The translations under genes and the position numbers were made by a program. The notes under the pieces were generated by a model. That model had not been told where the DNA came from, did not search any database, and saw nothing but the letters and a program-made list of their open reading frames with translations. 34,347 nt of DNA from Alphaproteobacteria bacterium (lineage in GTDB: Bacteria; Pseudomonadota; Alphaproteobacteria; Rhizobiales; JAJFHR01). Shown here piece after piece: positions 1 to 7,455 of the stretch. Location of the stretch: positions 1-34,347 of the forward strand of contig JAJRTY010000177.1 of assembly GCA_024278055.1 (NCBI GenBank), read 5' to 3'. Position 1 is the first letter of the stretch. The number at the start of each line of letters is the position of its first letter.

Positions 1-54
1 AACCAGACGCTCTCGACCTTTCGGCGTTAATCGTGCATTCTTGTGTATGTTCAT
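1..54 (-). CDS. IS481-family transposase, N-terminal 18 residues only
   Basis: The ATG at 54 (minus strand) is preceded by AAGGAGG with a 6-base spacer, a very strong ribosome binding site. It opens a frame reading MNIHKNARLTPKGRERLV up to the window edge. This is the characteristic first stretch of IS481-type transposases, just before their helix-turn-helix and DDE integrase core. The gene is cut by the window boundary, not necessarily in the genome. Confidence 0.75.
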   Translation of the reverse strand, partial: MNIHKNARLTPKGRERLV

Positions 55-137
55 TCGATCCCTCCTTTGATGCTTGAAGTTTGGTAGCTCCAATCATCAT
101 AACAAGGATCAAATGAACAACCTATTGGAAGATCACA
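1..137 (-). mobile_element. IS481-like insertion sequence, left end (rest lies outside the window)
   Basis: Read on the minus strand, the element would begin at 137 with TGTGATCTTCCAATAGGTTG. IS481-family elements start with TGT, and from memory the end of Bordetella IS481 contains the same CAATAGGTTGT word. It is followed by about 60 bases of leader, a strong ribosome binding site (AAGGAGG) and the start of a transposase at 54. The terminal base lies one position from the stop codon of the neighbouring LysR gene, whose stop is at 139-141. The bases just outside (ACTAAT at 138-143) resemble the NCTAGN target known for IS481. The other end is not visible, so neither the target duplication nor the completeness of the element can be judged. 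Confidence 0.75.
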
Positions 138-138
138 A

Positions 139-1050
139 CTAATCGGGTTTTTCTTTTTCACTCCACTCAACTCTTGCCAGTTCCACCAACCAGTCCGCGA
201 CTATTTTACTTAAACGCTGGCCTTTTGTTCCGCGCCGGTGGCGCAGATAATATTCGGCGTGCAGATGCAAGGGCTGAGTGAACACTTCCATCAATTCGCC
301 CGAACGCAGCAGGCGGTCTATGAACGGGCGCCTTCCCAGCATGATGCCGTCGCCGCGCTGGGTGGCTTCCATGGCAATCAATGAGCTGTCGACCGAAAAA
401 CCTGACGGAACGGTGATGGTATCGAGCCCGTGGCGGCGAAACCAGCGGTGCCAGTCATCATCGTAGCCGACAATATCTATCAGGTCGAAGGTCAGTAAAT
501 CAGCCGGAACTGCTGGTCGCGCCCGGTTGGTAAAGGCGCTGGGAGAACACACAGGTGTGATGATTGTCGTCAGTAACCTGACGGCGTGGGGGTCGGGTTT
601 TGCCTCATTAAGAATAACAATTTCCAGTTCCGCACCAGTGGAATTCACCTCTCCTTGATCTTGATCGAGTGTTCGAATACGCAGGTCAATATCGGGGTGC
701 TGTTTGCGAAACTCGCCCAGATGCGGGGCCAGCCACAAGGCGGCGATGCTGGATGTGCAACGCAAAGTTACTATCTGATAAGGCCGGTCGGGAAACAGGT
801 TGTCGGTAATGGTGTCAAGGCGTTCAAGTGCTTCATGCACGCCATAAAGATAGGCCTGCCCTGAATTGCTCATGGACAATCGGCGATGGTGCCTGACAAA
901 CAAAGGCGTATCCAGATAGGCTTCGAGCTGGCGCATCTGCTGGCTGACAGCAGCTTGCGAAATATTCAACTCTTGCGCTGCCAGCGAAAAACTCAAGTGG
1001 CGACCGGCAGCTTCAAAGGTGCGCAGGATATTTAATCTCGGGCGTTTCAT
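139..1050 (-). CDS. LysR-type transcriptional regulator, GcvA-like
   Basis: A 303-residue LysR-type regulator. The N-terminal winged helix-turn-helix covers about residues 5-62, with the signature LNILRTFEAAGRHLSFSLAA and then LNISQAAVSQQMRQLE. The rest is the periplasmic-binding-like effector domain. The opening motif is that of the GcvA group. I chose the ATG at 1050 over the GTG at 1062 because the domain starts immediately after it, as in the family. The gene is divergent from the MttB-like/FAD dehydrogenase operon, with a perfect dyad between them, so it is the obvious candidate regulator of that operon and of itself. The effector is unknown; a methylated amine or glycine derivative is an inference from context. 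Its stop codon directly borders the IS481-like end, but the protein length is normal for the family. Confidence 0.88.
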   Translation of the reverse strand: MKRPRLNILRTFEAAGRHLSFSLAAQELNISQAAVSQQMRQLEAYLDTPLFVRHHRRLSMSNSGQAYLYGVHEALERLDTITDNLFPDRPYQIVTLRCTSSIAALWLAPHLGEFRKQHPDIDLRIRTLDQDQGEVNSTGAELEIVILNEAKPDPHAVRLLTTIITPVCSPSAFTNRARPAVPADLLTFDLIDIVGYDDDWHRWFRRHGLDTITVPSGFSVDSSLIAMEATQRGDGIMLGRRPFIDRLLRSGELMEVFTQPLHLHAEYYLRHRRGTKGQRLSKIVADWLVELARVEWSEKEKPD

Positions 1051-1061
1051 AATCCGCTTCA

Positions 1062-1078
1062 CATAAGTTTAACTTATG
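1062..1078. promoter_or_regulatory. Candidate LysR operator (perfect dyad)
   Basis: CATAAGTTTAACTTATG is a perfect inverted repeat with 6-base arms and a 5-base centre. It contains the T-N11-A pattern (T at 1064, A at 1076) of LysR-family binding sites. It lies 12 bases upstream of the regulator's ATG and about 87 bases upstream of the divergent methyltransferase start. The position suits autoregulation together with activation of the operon. Assignment to this regulator is inferred from position only. Confidence 0.6.
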
Positions 1079-1164
1079 CAATATGACAGATTTAATTGTT
1101 TGAGACAAGCGGTGATGCTGTCTAGTGTTGGTGCAGTTGAAATCTCTTTCAAGCGGTGCAATCG

Positions 1165-2676
1165 ATGAATTTTTTCTCCTTTTTGAGTGACGATGAAATC
1201 GCTTATGTGCATGATGCTTCGCTTGAGATTCTGGCCGAGACCGGCTTGCTGGTGCGCAACGAAAAAGCGCGCAAACGATTTGCTGAACACGGCGCAATCG
1301 TCGACCACGCAACCGAGATGGTGCGTATTCCTGCCGCCGTCGTCGAAAAATATCGCGCCATGATACCACCGACAATTACACTGCGTGGTCGTGATCCGGC
1401 TTACGATATTACTTTTCCGCGCAAGCTTCCGGTGATTGCCACGGCAAGTTCAGCGCCTGATATTGTTGATCCTGTCAGTGGCATTACCAGGCGATCTCGT
1501 TCAGACGACATTGCGCGTATTGCTCATGTGGTCAATGAGCTTGATGGCTTTGATCTGTTTTCGATCTCAACCCTGGCTGATGATGCGCCAAAAGACCAGT
1601 TTTCCCTGACGCGCTTTTATGCTGCCCTGAAAAACTGTGTCAAACCCGTTCGCACCTCGGTTTACAGTGTGCGTGAGGCCCAACAGGTTATCAGGCTGGG
1701 TGAGCTGATTGCCGGATCAAAATCAGCCTTCTGGCAACGGCCGTTCATAAATTTTGGCTATTGCGCCATTGTCTCGCCGCTGACGATGGATTTCGACAGT
1801 ACCGAAACCTTGATGTATTTCGCCGAAAACGGCATAACCGCCTATGGCACAGTGGCACCGATGGGGGGCTTGAGCACACCTTTATCCCTGCCCGGCATGT
1901 TGACAATCATGAATGCGGAATGGCTGGCAGCGGCCACTTTGGCGCAGATGTCAAAAGCCGGTACAGAACAGATATATAATTTTCTTCCGGTTTTTGCCGA
2001 CATGCGCGATGGTGCTTATGCGCCCGGTGCAATTGAAATCGGCATGATGAATTCGGCTGTGTGCCAGATGGCACGGTTTTACAATGTACCTTCCGGCGGC
2101 TATCTGGGGCTGACCAATTCCAAGATTGCTGACGCGCAATCAGGCTTTGAAAAAGGCATGTCACCGCTGATGGGAGCGCTGTCCGGCGTTGATTTCATCG
2201 TCATGGGCGGGCTTCAGGATGCCCTGATGTCATTTGATTTTGGCCAGCTGTGTATCGACAATGAAATTGCCCTGATGCTCAAACGTGTGCGTTCGGGATT
2301 TGGCTTTTCAAAGGAAAGCGTATCCTTGCAGGAAATCAAGGACGCCGGGCCTGCCGGCATGTTTGGCGGCAACCCGGTAACGCTTGCGCGCATGCATGAT
2401 GCAACCTTCATGTCGGAACTGGCGGATCGTAAGCTGCGTGAGCAATGGATGCTCGAAGGTTCTTCTACCATCCATCAACGCGGGTTGAACAAAGCGTTGA
2501 AAATCCTTTCAACACCAAATTCAGCCGCACTTGATCTTGATATTGATGCCCGCATCCGGGATGAATTTGCAGGCCTGGTGGCCGGTGTTTCAGTGTTGCC
2601 TGAGGGCTGGGCACATGTTGAAGATGGCACCAGCGGAGAAAAACGAAAGCGCCGCGTCAACCGGCGTCGAGCATAA
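1165..2676 (+). CDS. MttB-superfamily (COG5598) methyltransferase without pyrrolysine
   Basis: A 503-residue protein of the trimethylamine methyltransferase (MttB) superfamily, a TIM barrel that moves a methyl group from a methylated amine to a corrinoid protein. True MttB carries pyrrolysine at an in-frame UAG. This reading frame has none, which places it with the non-pyrrolysine branch, whose best-studied member is glycine betaine methyltransferase MtgB. Family-like stretches include ASLEILAETGLLV near the N-terminus and the ALSGVDFIVMGG region late in the barrel. The ATG at 1165 starts at the natural family position; a GTG at 1156 in the same frame is possible. It is followed 13 bases later by an FAD/GcvT dehydrogenase, suggesting a joint demethylation pathway. 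No corrinoid protein gene or corrinoid activator is present in the window. The substrate is unknown; betaine, carnitine-like or proline-betaine-like compounds are guesses. Confidence 0.85.
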   Translation: MNFFSFLSDDEIAYVHDASLEILAETGLLVRNEKARKRFAEHGAIVDHATEMVRIPAAVVEKYRAMIPPTITLRGRDPAYDITFPRKLPVIATASSAPDIVDPVSGITRRSRSDDIARIAHVVNELDGFDLFSISTLADDAPKDQFSLTRFYAALKNCVKPVRTSVYSVREAQQVIRLGELIAGSKSAFWQRPFINFGYCAIVSPLTMDFDSTETLMYFAENGITAYGTVAPMGGLSTPLSLPGMLTIMNAEWLAAATLAQMSKAGTEQIYNFLPVFADMRDGAYAPGAIEIGMMNSAVCQMARFYNVPSGGYLGLTNSKIADAQSGFEKGMSPLMGALSGVDFIVMGGLQDALMSFDFGQLCIDNEIALMLKRVRSGFGFSKESVSLQEIKDAGPAGMFGGNPVTLARMHDATFMSELADRKLREQWMLEGSSTIHQRGLNKALKILSTPNSAALDLDIDARIRDEFAGLVAGVSVLPEGWAHVEDGTSGEKRKRRVNRRRA

Positions 2677-2689
2677 AAAAGGAATAACA

Positions 2690-5107
2690 ATGGCAACTCC
2701 CTTCCCGACATCTGCCCGTATTGTGGTCATCGGCGGCGGCGTTATTGGCACCTCAATTGCCTTCCATCTGGCGCGCGCCGGTGAAAAAGATGTGGTGTTG
2801 CTGGAAAAAGCCAGCCTGACCGAGGGTTGCACCTGGCATGCAGCAGGACTGGTGGGGCAATTCAGGTCGCAGCAAAATCTCATGAGCCTGATGAATGACA
2901 GCGTCAGATTATATGACACATTGGAGCAGGAAACCGGGCAGGATCCCGGCTGGCGCAAGGTCGGCAGCCTCAGGCTGGCGACCACGCAAGAACGCTGGAA
3001 AGAACTGCTGAAATCGCATTCAGCCGCACAAGCCATCGGCTTTGAGATGACTATGCTGAATGCCGCTGAAGCGCTGGAAAAATTTCCGCTGATCGAAAAT
3101 GATGATGTGGTCGGTGCAGCCTTTATCCCTGATGATGGCCACATCGACCCCAACTCGCTCACTCAAGCATTGGCCAGGGGGTTTCGCGCCAATGGCGGGC
3201 GCATTTTTGAACGTACCATGGTCTCGGATTTGGCGCGCGAAGGCAATCGCATCACTCAGGTGATTACTGATCATGGCGCAATTGACACGGAAGTTGTTGT
3301 TAATGCAGCGGGATTGTGGGCGCGTCAGGTCGGCTGGATGGCCGGGGCGGAAATCCCCGCCGGTATTGTTGAACATCAATATCTGGTGACCGAAAAATCC
3401 GATCTTGTTCCTGACAATCTGCCCGCGTTGCGTGATCCCGATGGCAATTACTATGTCAAACCTGAACCCGGTGCGCTGGCCATTGGCGGCTGGGAAAGCC
3501 GGACGCTGGCGGTCGATGGACAACATGGCTTTGCCTGGGAAAACGAACGGTTCTTGTTCGACAGTAATCTTGAGCGTCTGGAGGAGTTTTTTGCACCAGC
3601 CTTAAAACGCCTGCCGGTTCTCAGTGAGCTTGGTATCCGCACCATCATCAACGGCCCCATTCCGATTTCGCCCGATGGTGAGCCGGTGATGGGTCCGGTG
3701 CCGGGTTTCAGCAATTTCTATGCCGCCTGCGCCTTTACGTCGGGCATTGCCGCCTCAGGCGGGGCCGGCAGGGCCATGGCTAACTGGATTATGCACGATG
3801 ATCCCGGCTATGACCTGTGGTCGTTTGACATTCGCCGCTTTGGCGCTTTGCAGGCCGGGCACAGGTTTTTGCATGAACGTGCGGTTGAAGCCTATGGCAA
3901 ATATTATCATATTCACTGGCCCGGTGAGGAAATGGAGAGCGCGCGGGGCGTGCGCCGCAGCCCGCTCTATCAGACCCTGAAACAGCAAGGTGCGGTGTTT
4001 GGTTCAAAATTCGGCTGGGAACGCGCCAACTGGTTTGCCCATGGCGACATACCTCAAGTGGACGTTTTAGGCTTCGAGCGACCACAACAGGACATCACCA
4101 TTGGCCGAGAACACAAAGCGGCGCGCGAGGCCGTCGTGCTGATTGATATGACTTCTTTCACAAAATTTGAAATCAGTGGGCCTGATGCGTGTGCGTTTCT
4201 GCAATATCTCTGTGTTGCCAATGTAGACAAAGAAATTGGCGGTGGCACCTACACTCAACTATGCAATGAGCGCGGCGGTATTGAGGCCGATGTCACTATC
4301 ATCCGGCGTTCTGACACCTGCTTCTGGCTGATCACCGGGTCGGGCTTTGTCGTTCGCGACCGCCACTGGCTGGAAAGCAACCTTAAGCACAATGTCGAGA
4401 TACGCGATATCACCTCAACTCATGGCGTTATAAACCTTGCCGGGCCATTGGCGCGCAAAGTGCTTGAAAAAGTCTGTGATGATGATGTCGGCCACGAAGC
4501 ATTCAGCTTTATGACAGCAAAAGACATCTGCATCGGTTATGCTCCGGCACTGGCCTTTCGCGTTACTTACATTGGCGAGCTGGGCTGGGAGCTTTATATC
4601 CCAACAGAGTATATGCAGTATGCCTATGAGACCTTGCAGGAGGCCGGGGCCGATTATGGCATAACCAACATCGGCTACCGCGCCATCGACAGCTTGCGAA
4701 TGGAGAAAAAATTCCTCGCCTGGGGTGTCGATATCACGCCGGATTACAACGTTTACGAGGCCGGGTTGCAGTTTTTGATTGACTGGGACAAAGGCGATTT
4801 TCTCGGGCGCGAGGCTTTAGCCAAAATCCGTGAAAAAGGCGTGCAGCAAAAACTTGTGTGTCTGGCTCTGGAAGACCCCCTGCCCGTCTTCGGCGGTGAA
4901 GCGATTTTTGTTGGCGGCAAGCCTGTCGCCCAGTCCACCAGCGGCAACTTCGGTTACACAATCGGCAAAAGCCTGGTGCTGGCCTACCTGCCGGTCGAGC
5001 ATATGGAGGCAGAAGATTTCACCATAGATGCCTTCGGCAAACGCAGCTCGGCATCATTGATAAAAGGGTGCTCCTATGATCCCAGGCGAAAAAAGATTCA
5101 GTTTTAG
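2690..5107 (+). CDS. FAD-dependent oxidoreductase with GcvT domain (dimethylglycine/sarcosine dehydrogenase family)
   Basis: An 805-residue two-part enzyme. Residues about 8-370 form a DAO-type FAD domain beginning with VVIGGGVIGTS (dinucleotide-binding motif). It includes CTWHAAGL, whose His50 matches the residue that binds FAD covalently in dimethylglycine dehydrogenase. A short linker domain follows, then a GcvT aminomethyltransferase domain (about 430-700) and a C-terminal barrel. In this family the FAD domain oxidises an N-methyl group and the GcvT domain passes the one-carbon unit to tetrahydrofolate. The ATG at 2690 is preceded by AAGGAAT. The frame stays open upstream to 2531, but that part overlaps the previous gene and is not real. 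With the MttB-like gene it suggests stepwise demethylation of a quaternary or tertiary amine. Whether the substrate is dimethylglycine, sarcosine or a relative cannot be told here. Confidence 0.88.
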   Translation: MATPFPTSARIVVIGGGVIGTSIAFHLARAGEKDVVLLEKASLTEGCTWHAAGLVGQFRSQQNLMSLMNDSVRLYDTLEQETGQDPGWRKVGSLRLATTQERWKELLKSHSAAQAIGFEMTMLNAAEALEKFPLIENDDVVGAAFIPDDGHIDPNSLTQALARGFRANGGRIFERTMVSDLAREGNRITQVITDHGAIDTEVVVNAAGLWARQVGWMAGAEIPAGIVEHQYLVTEKSDLVPDNLPALRDPDGNYYVKPEPGALAIGGWESRTLAVDGQHGFAWENERFLFDSNLERLEEFFAPALKRLPVLSELGIRTIINGPIPISPDGEPVMGPVPGFSNFYAACAFTSGIAASGGAGRAMANWIMHDDPGYDLWSFDIRRFGALQAGHRFLHERAVEAYGKYYHIHWPGEEMESARGVRRSPLYQTLKQQGAVFGSKFGWERANWFAHGDIPQVDVLGFERPQQDITIGREHKAAREAVVLIDMTSFTKFEISGPDACAFLQYLCVANVDKEIGGGTYTQLCNERGGIEADVTIIRRSDTCFWLITGSGFVVRDRHWLESNLKHNVEIRDITSTHGVINLAGPLARKVLEKVCDDDVGHEAFSFMTAKDICIGYAPALAFRVTYIGELGWELYIPTEYMQYAYETLQEAGADYGITNIGYRAIDSLRMEKKFLAWGVDITPDYNVYEAGLQFLIDWDKGDFLGREALAKIREKGVQQKLVCLALEDPLPVFGGEAIFVGGKPVAQSTSGNFGYTIGKSLVLAYLPVEHMEAEDFTIDAFGKRSSASLIKGCSYDPRRKKIQF

Positions 5108-5135
5108 AGTACCCTTTTGCGATATAGTTGCTGCC

Positions 5136-6518
5136 TTATAGTTTGATAAATCTTGGTGCCATACGCTCCACCATTTCAGGGTTGCAATCTATATAGCCGA
5201 ATAGGCGCAGTATTGGGCAGGCAAGTTCTGCCACAACAGACGCCCAATCAGCCGCAAGTTGCACATTGGTCCATTCACCTTCAGCAGTACCCTGATTTGC
5301 TTTTGCAATACGGCCCGGACTCCAGTAAATTGCTCGATCAAAGTCCATAAGTTCCCGGTTTTTAAGACCAATCCAAGAACATCTGAACGCTACGGTTGCC
5401 GTAGTGTCGAATCGTTTTGCAAATTGTCTGGCGTGGGTCACAAGTTCAGCCGTTTCCCGAACAATTGTCTCCGGTGACATCCAAGTGCCAGCCGCTCGCC
5501 CGAGGGCATCGACTGTGCGTATTCTATCTTCTCGGTATGGTCGGGAAATCGTTGCACGACCATCTGTAGTTACTCGCCAAAAATCCGGCAACGAAGTATC
5601 AAATTCTCCATCGCCCATTAGGTTGGCCTCCAATACATTGATACCCGTGCCATCGTTGTGCTCAGGATGGTATGCGGGAGCAATCTCTTCTCTACTGAAT
5701 GGATAGAACATACTCCACCCGGTCCATACGGTATCTCTTACCTCATTATTTACTTCATCTAGAACTTTAAGAAGTGAGCCTTCAGGGATTACATCGTCAT
5801 CGTCCTTCGAAATTAGATAGCAAAATTGACAGTGGTTTTGTAAAATCGACACCGGCCAATCCAATTTTTTTGCCTCCTCCAGCGACTTGCGAAAACGCTC
5901 TTTTCCCTGTTTATGCCAAAGTACCAATCGCGAGTGTGTTGTTGAAGCCTGTTTTATGGGTGCTCGCACTAAACTGGCAATGTCTCCCAGCAAGCGATCT
6001 CTGTCATTCAACACACACCGCCTTATAATTGGTGACCATTCTTCCGCACTCTCGATAGGCGCGCTTTCCGGCCCCGGTTTCCGGATATAGTATTTCCCGG
6101 CGCAGATACCTTGAGGCCTTTGTTTGGCATCCAAGGGACCATTTTTCTTGGCTGCTATTGGAGCTGATCCATGCCCGGGTATTCGCACAATCGGATATTG
6201 ATCTCCACCTTTGGCATTAACGGTTGAGACCTGACATTGAAATACTGGCGTTAAGTATTTTTTGATTATCGCAGAAAAGGTGTCATGGTTGTATTCTTCA
6301 AGCGACGATGGGCGGTTCGTATCTCTGCTACCGTCATCATTGAAGCCAAAAACGATATAGCCACCTCCATGATTTGCAAGTGCTGCAATGTGACGCGCAA
6401 GCTTGGCTCTTACGGTCAATTCATCAAGGGCTAGCCATCTCTTCAATTCTAGATCAAGAGCTTCGCTAGGATTTTCCAAGAGATCACTGAGATCAATTTC
6501 CACGTTGTTATCCGCCAT
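5136..6518 (-). CDS. AlbA_2 (Schlafen-type) domain protein, possible accessory/defence gene
   Basis: A 460-residue protein with an N-terminal AlbA_2 domain. LELKRW at residues 23-28 and ALANHGGGYIVFGFNDDG at 46-63 match the usual E-x-K and AxANxxGGxxxxGxxDDG pattern of that domain. The domain runs to about residue 170. The remaining 290 residues match nothing I recognise. AlbA_2/Schlafen-like proteins include nucleic-acid-binding proteins, regulators and phage-defence factors, so a defence role is possible but unproved. It stands alone, convergent with the FAD dehydrogenase, and lies between accessory genes and the conserved tlpA/argH block. By eye its base composition is poorer in G+C than its neighbours, which suggests recent acquisition. 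The ATG at 6518 has only a weak ribosome binding site (AAGAG). Confidence 0.75.
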   Translation of the reverse strand: MADNNVEIDLSDLLENPSEALDLELKRWLALDELTVRAKLARHIAALANHGGGYIVFGFNDDGSRDTNRPSSLEEYNHDTFSAIIKKYLTPVFQCQVSTVNAKGGDQYPIVRIPGHGSAPIAAKKNGPLDAKQRPQGICAGKYYIRKPGPESAPIESAEEWSPIIRRCVLNDRDRLLGDIASLVRAPIKQASTTHSRLVLWHKQGKERFRKSLEEAKKLDWPVSILQNHCQFCYLISKDDDDVIPEGSLLKVLDEVNNEVRDTVWTGWSMFYPFSREEIAPAYHPEHNDGTGINVLEANLMGDGEFDTSLPDFWRVTTDGRATISRPYREDRIRTVDALGRAAGTWMSPETIVRETAELVTHARQFAKRFDTTATVAFRCSWIGLKNRELMDFDRAIYWSPGRIAKANQGTAEGEWTNVQLAADWASVVAELACPILRLFGYIDCNPEMVERMAPRFIKL

Positions 6519-6664
6519 CTACTCTTAGGATTTCTCGTATTGGAAAAACGATAATTGGGATTGGCGATCAAGTACATAGAAATCATCTGCGCTTACGATA
6601 TCGCATTGACTGGAGCGATTGAGATTTTAAGATCAACTGCAATCAGTATTATGCCTGCTCGCCC

Positions 6665-6734
6665 CTCATCCGACGCCTTCGGCGCCACCTTCTTCCCGCG
6701 AGGGGAGAGGGTGGCAGCGCAGCTGACGGATGAG
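6665..6734. repeat. Palindromic extragenic repeat (RIME-like)
   Basis: About 70 bases of nested dyads. The outer arms CTCATCCG (6665-6672) and CGGATGAG (6727-6734) are perfect. Inside lies a short CGCC-TTC-GGCG hairpin. A larger imperfect hairpin spans 6685-6714, with CCACCTTCTTCCC facing GGGGAGAGGGTGG. The wording (CCCTCATCCG...GCCACCTTCTTCCC...GGGGAGAGGG) resembles the abundant intergenic mosaic elements of rhizobia and relatives. It sits between the AlbA_2 gene and tlpA and could also end tlpA transcription. The 146 bases between the AlbA_2 start and this repeat hold no gene that I can support. Confidence 0.7.
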
Positions 6735-6748
6735 AGAGTTGAAACAAC

Positions 6749-7414
6749 TTAATGCGCGTCTGCGCTCAACAGTTTGCCGCGCAGGGCTGCTGTTATCAGG
6801 GCTTTAGCCTGGTTGGAATTCCATTCAGCAGGACCGATCATACGGCCCAGTTCCATGCCGTCACGATCAATCAGGATGGTTGTCGGCATGCCGAAAACAT
6901 CGGCTTCACGGGTGATTTTGGCAGTTTTATCGATGTAGAGTTTGAGGCCTTTTACTTTTATCTCATCAAGAAACGCCTGGGCGACTTCGGCGCCTTTGCG
7001 ATCAATGCTGACGGCCACGACTTCAAATTCATCGCTGCCCATAGATGCCTGCAATTCATCAAGATCCGGCATTTCTCGGCGACAAGGGGCGCACCATGTG
7101 GCCCACAGATTGAGCAATACCACTTTGCCGCGCCAGTCACTTAGCGACAGATCATTACCCGCCCCATCTTTGAATTTTAAATCAGCAAATTCTTTGGGCT
7201 TTTTGGCAACCACGAAAGTTACCATGGTGCCGGTACTGAAGGGATTGACACCGGCCTGCTTTATCGTCGCCCCTTTGAGCTGGAAAGCGCTCGAACCATT
7301 GCCATCACCACCCTTTTTACCGTATACCCCTGCATCAAGAGAAATTGCGGTAATCATCGCCATGACGGCTGCGATAACAATGGTGGTTTTTTTAATTTTC
7401 AGCGATTTCTTCAT
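6749..7414 (-). CDS. tlpA: TlpA-family thiol:disulfide oxidoreductase
   Basis: A 221-residue thioredoxin-fold protein. An N-terminal hydrophobic segment (about residues 10-28) follows a Lys-rich start and serves as signal anchor, placing the domain in the periplasm. The redoxin domain begins near residue 75 and carries the active site WCAPC (Cys108, Cys111) and the cis-Pro loop FGMPTT. TlpA proteins reduce disulfides in the periplasm, typically for cytochrome c or cytochrome oxidase maturation; the partner here is unknown. It is divergent from argH, with only 41 bases between the start codons, the usual tlpA/argH arrangement in Rhizobiales. Confidence 0.88.
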   Translation of the reverse strand: MKKSLKIKKTTIVIAAVMAMITAISLDAGVYGKKGGDGNGSSAFQLKGATIKQAGVNPFSTGTMVTFVVAKKPKEFADLKFKDGAGNDLSLSDWRGKVVLLNLWATWCAPCRREMPDLDELQASMGSDEFEVVAVSIDRKGAEVAQAFLDEIKVKGLKLYIDKTAKITREADVFGMPTTILIDRDGMELGRMIGPAEWNSNQAKALITAALRGKLLSADAH

Positions 7415-7455
7415 AAGTATAACTCTAATTCAAACAGCCCATCAGGAACAGATCA

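Noticed and set aside
1156-2676. Possible pyrrolysine-type MttB, with UAG recoding in this organism
   Set aside because: The MttB-like frame has no internal TAG, and several unrelated genes (lysR, ftsX, hisC) end in TAG at natural positions.
2531-2689. 53-residue N-terminal extension of the FAD/GcvT enzyme
   Set aside because: It overlaps the upstream gene in another frame; the FAD motif and a ribosome binding site place the start at 2690.
7415-7455. Hidden regulatory element in the 41-base tlpA/argH gap
   Set aside because: The gap is short but shows no dyad or known box; the arrangement is normal for the group.
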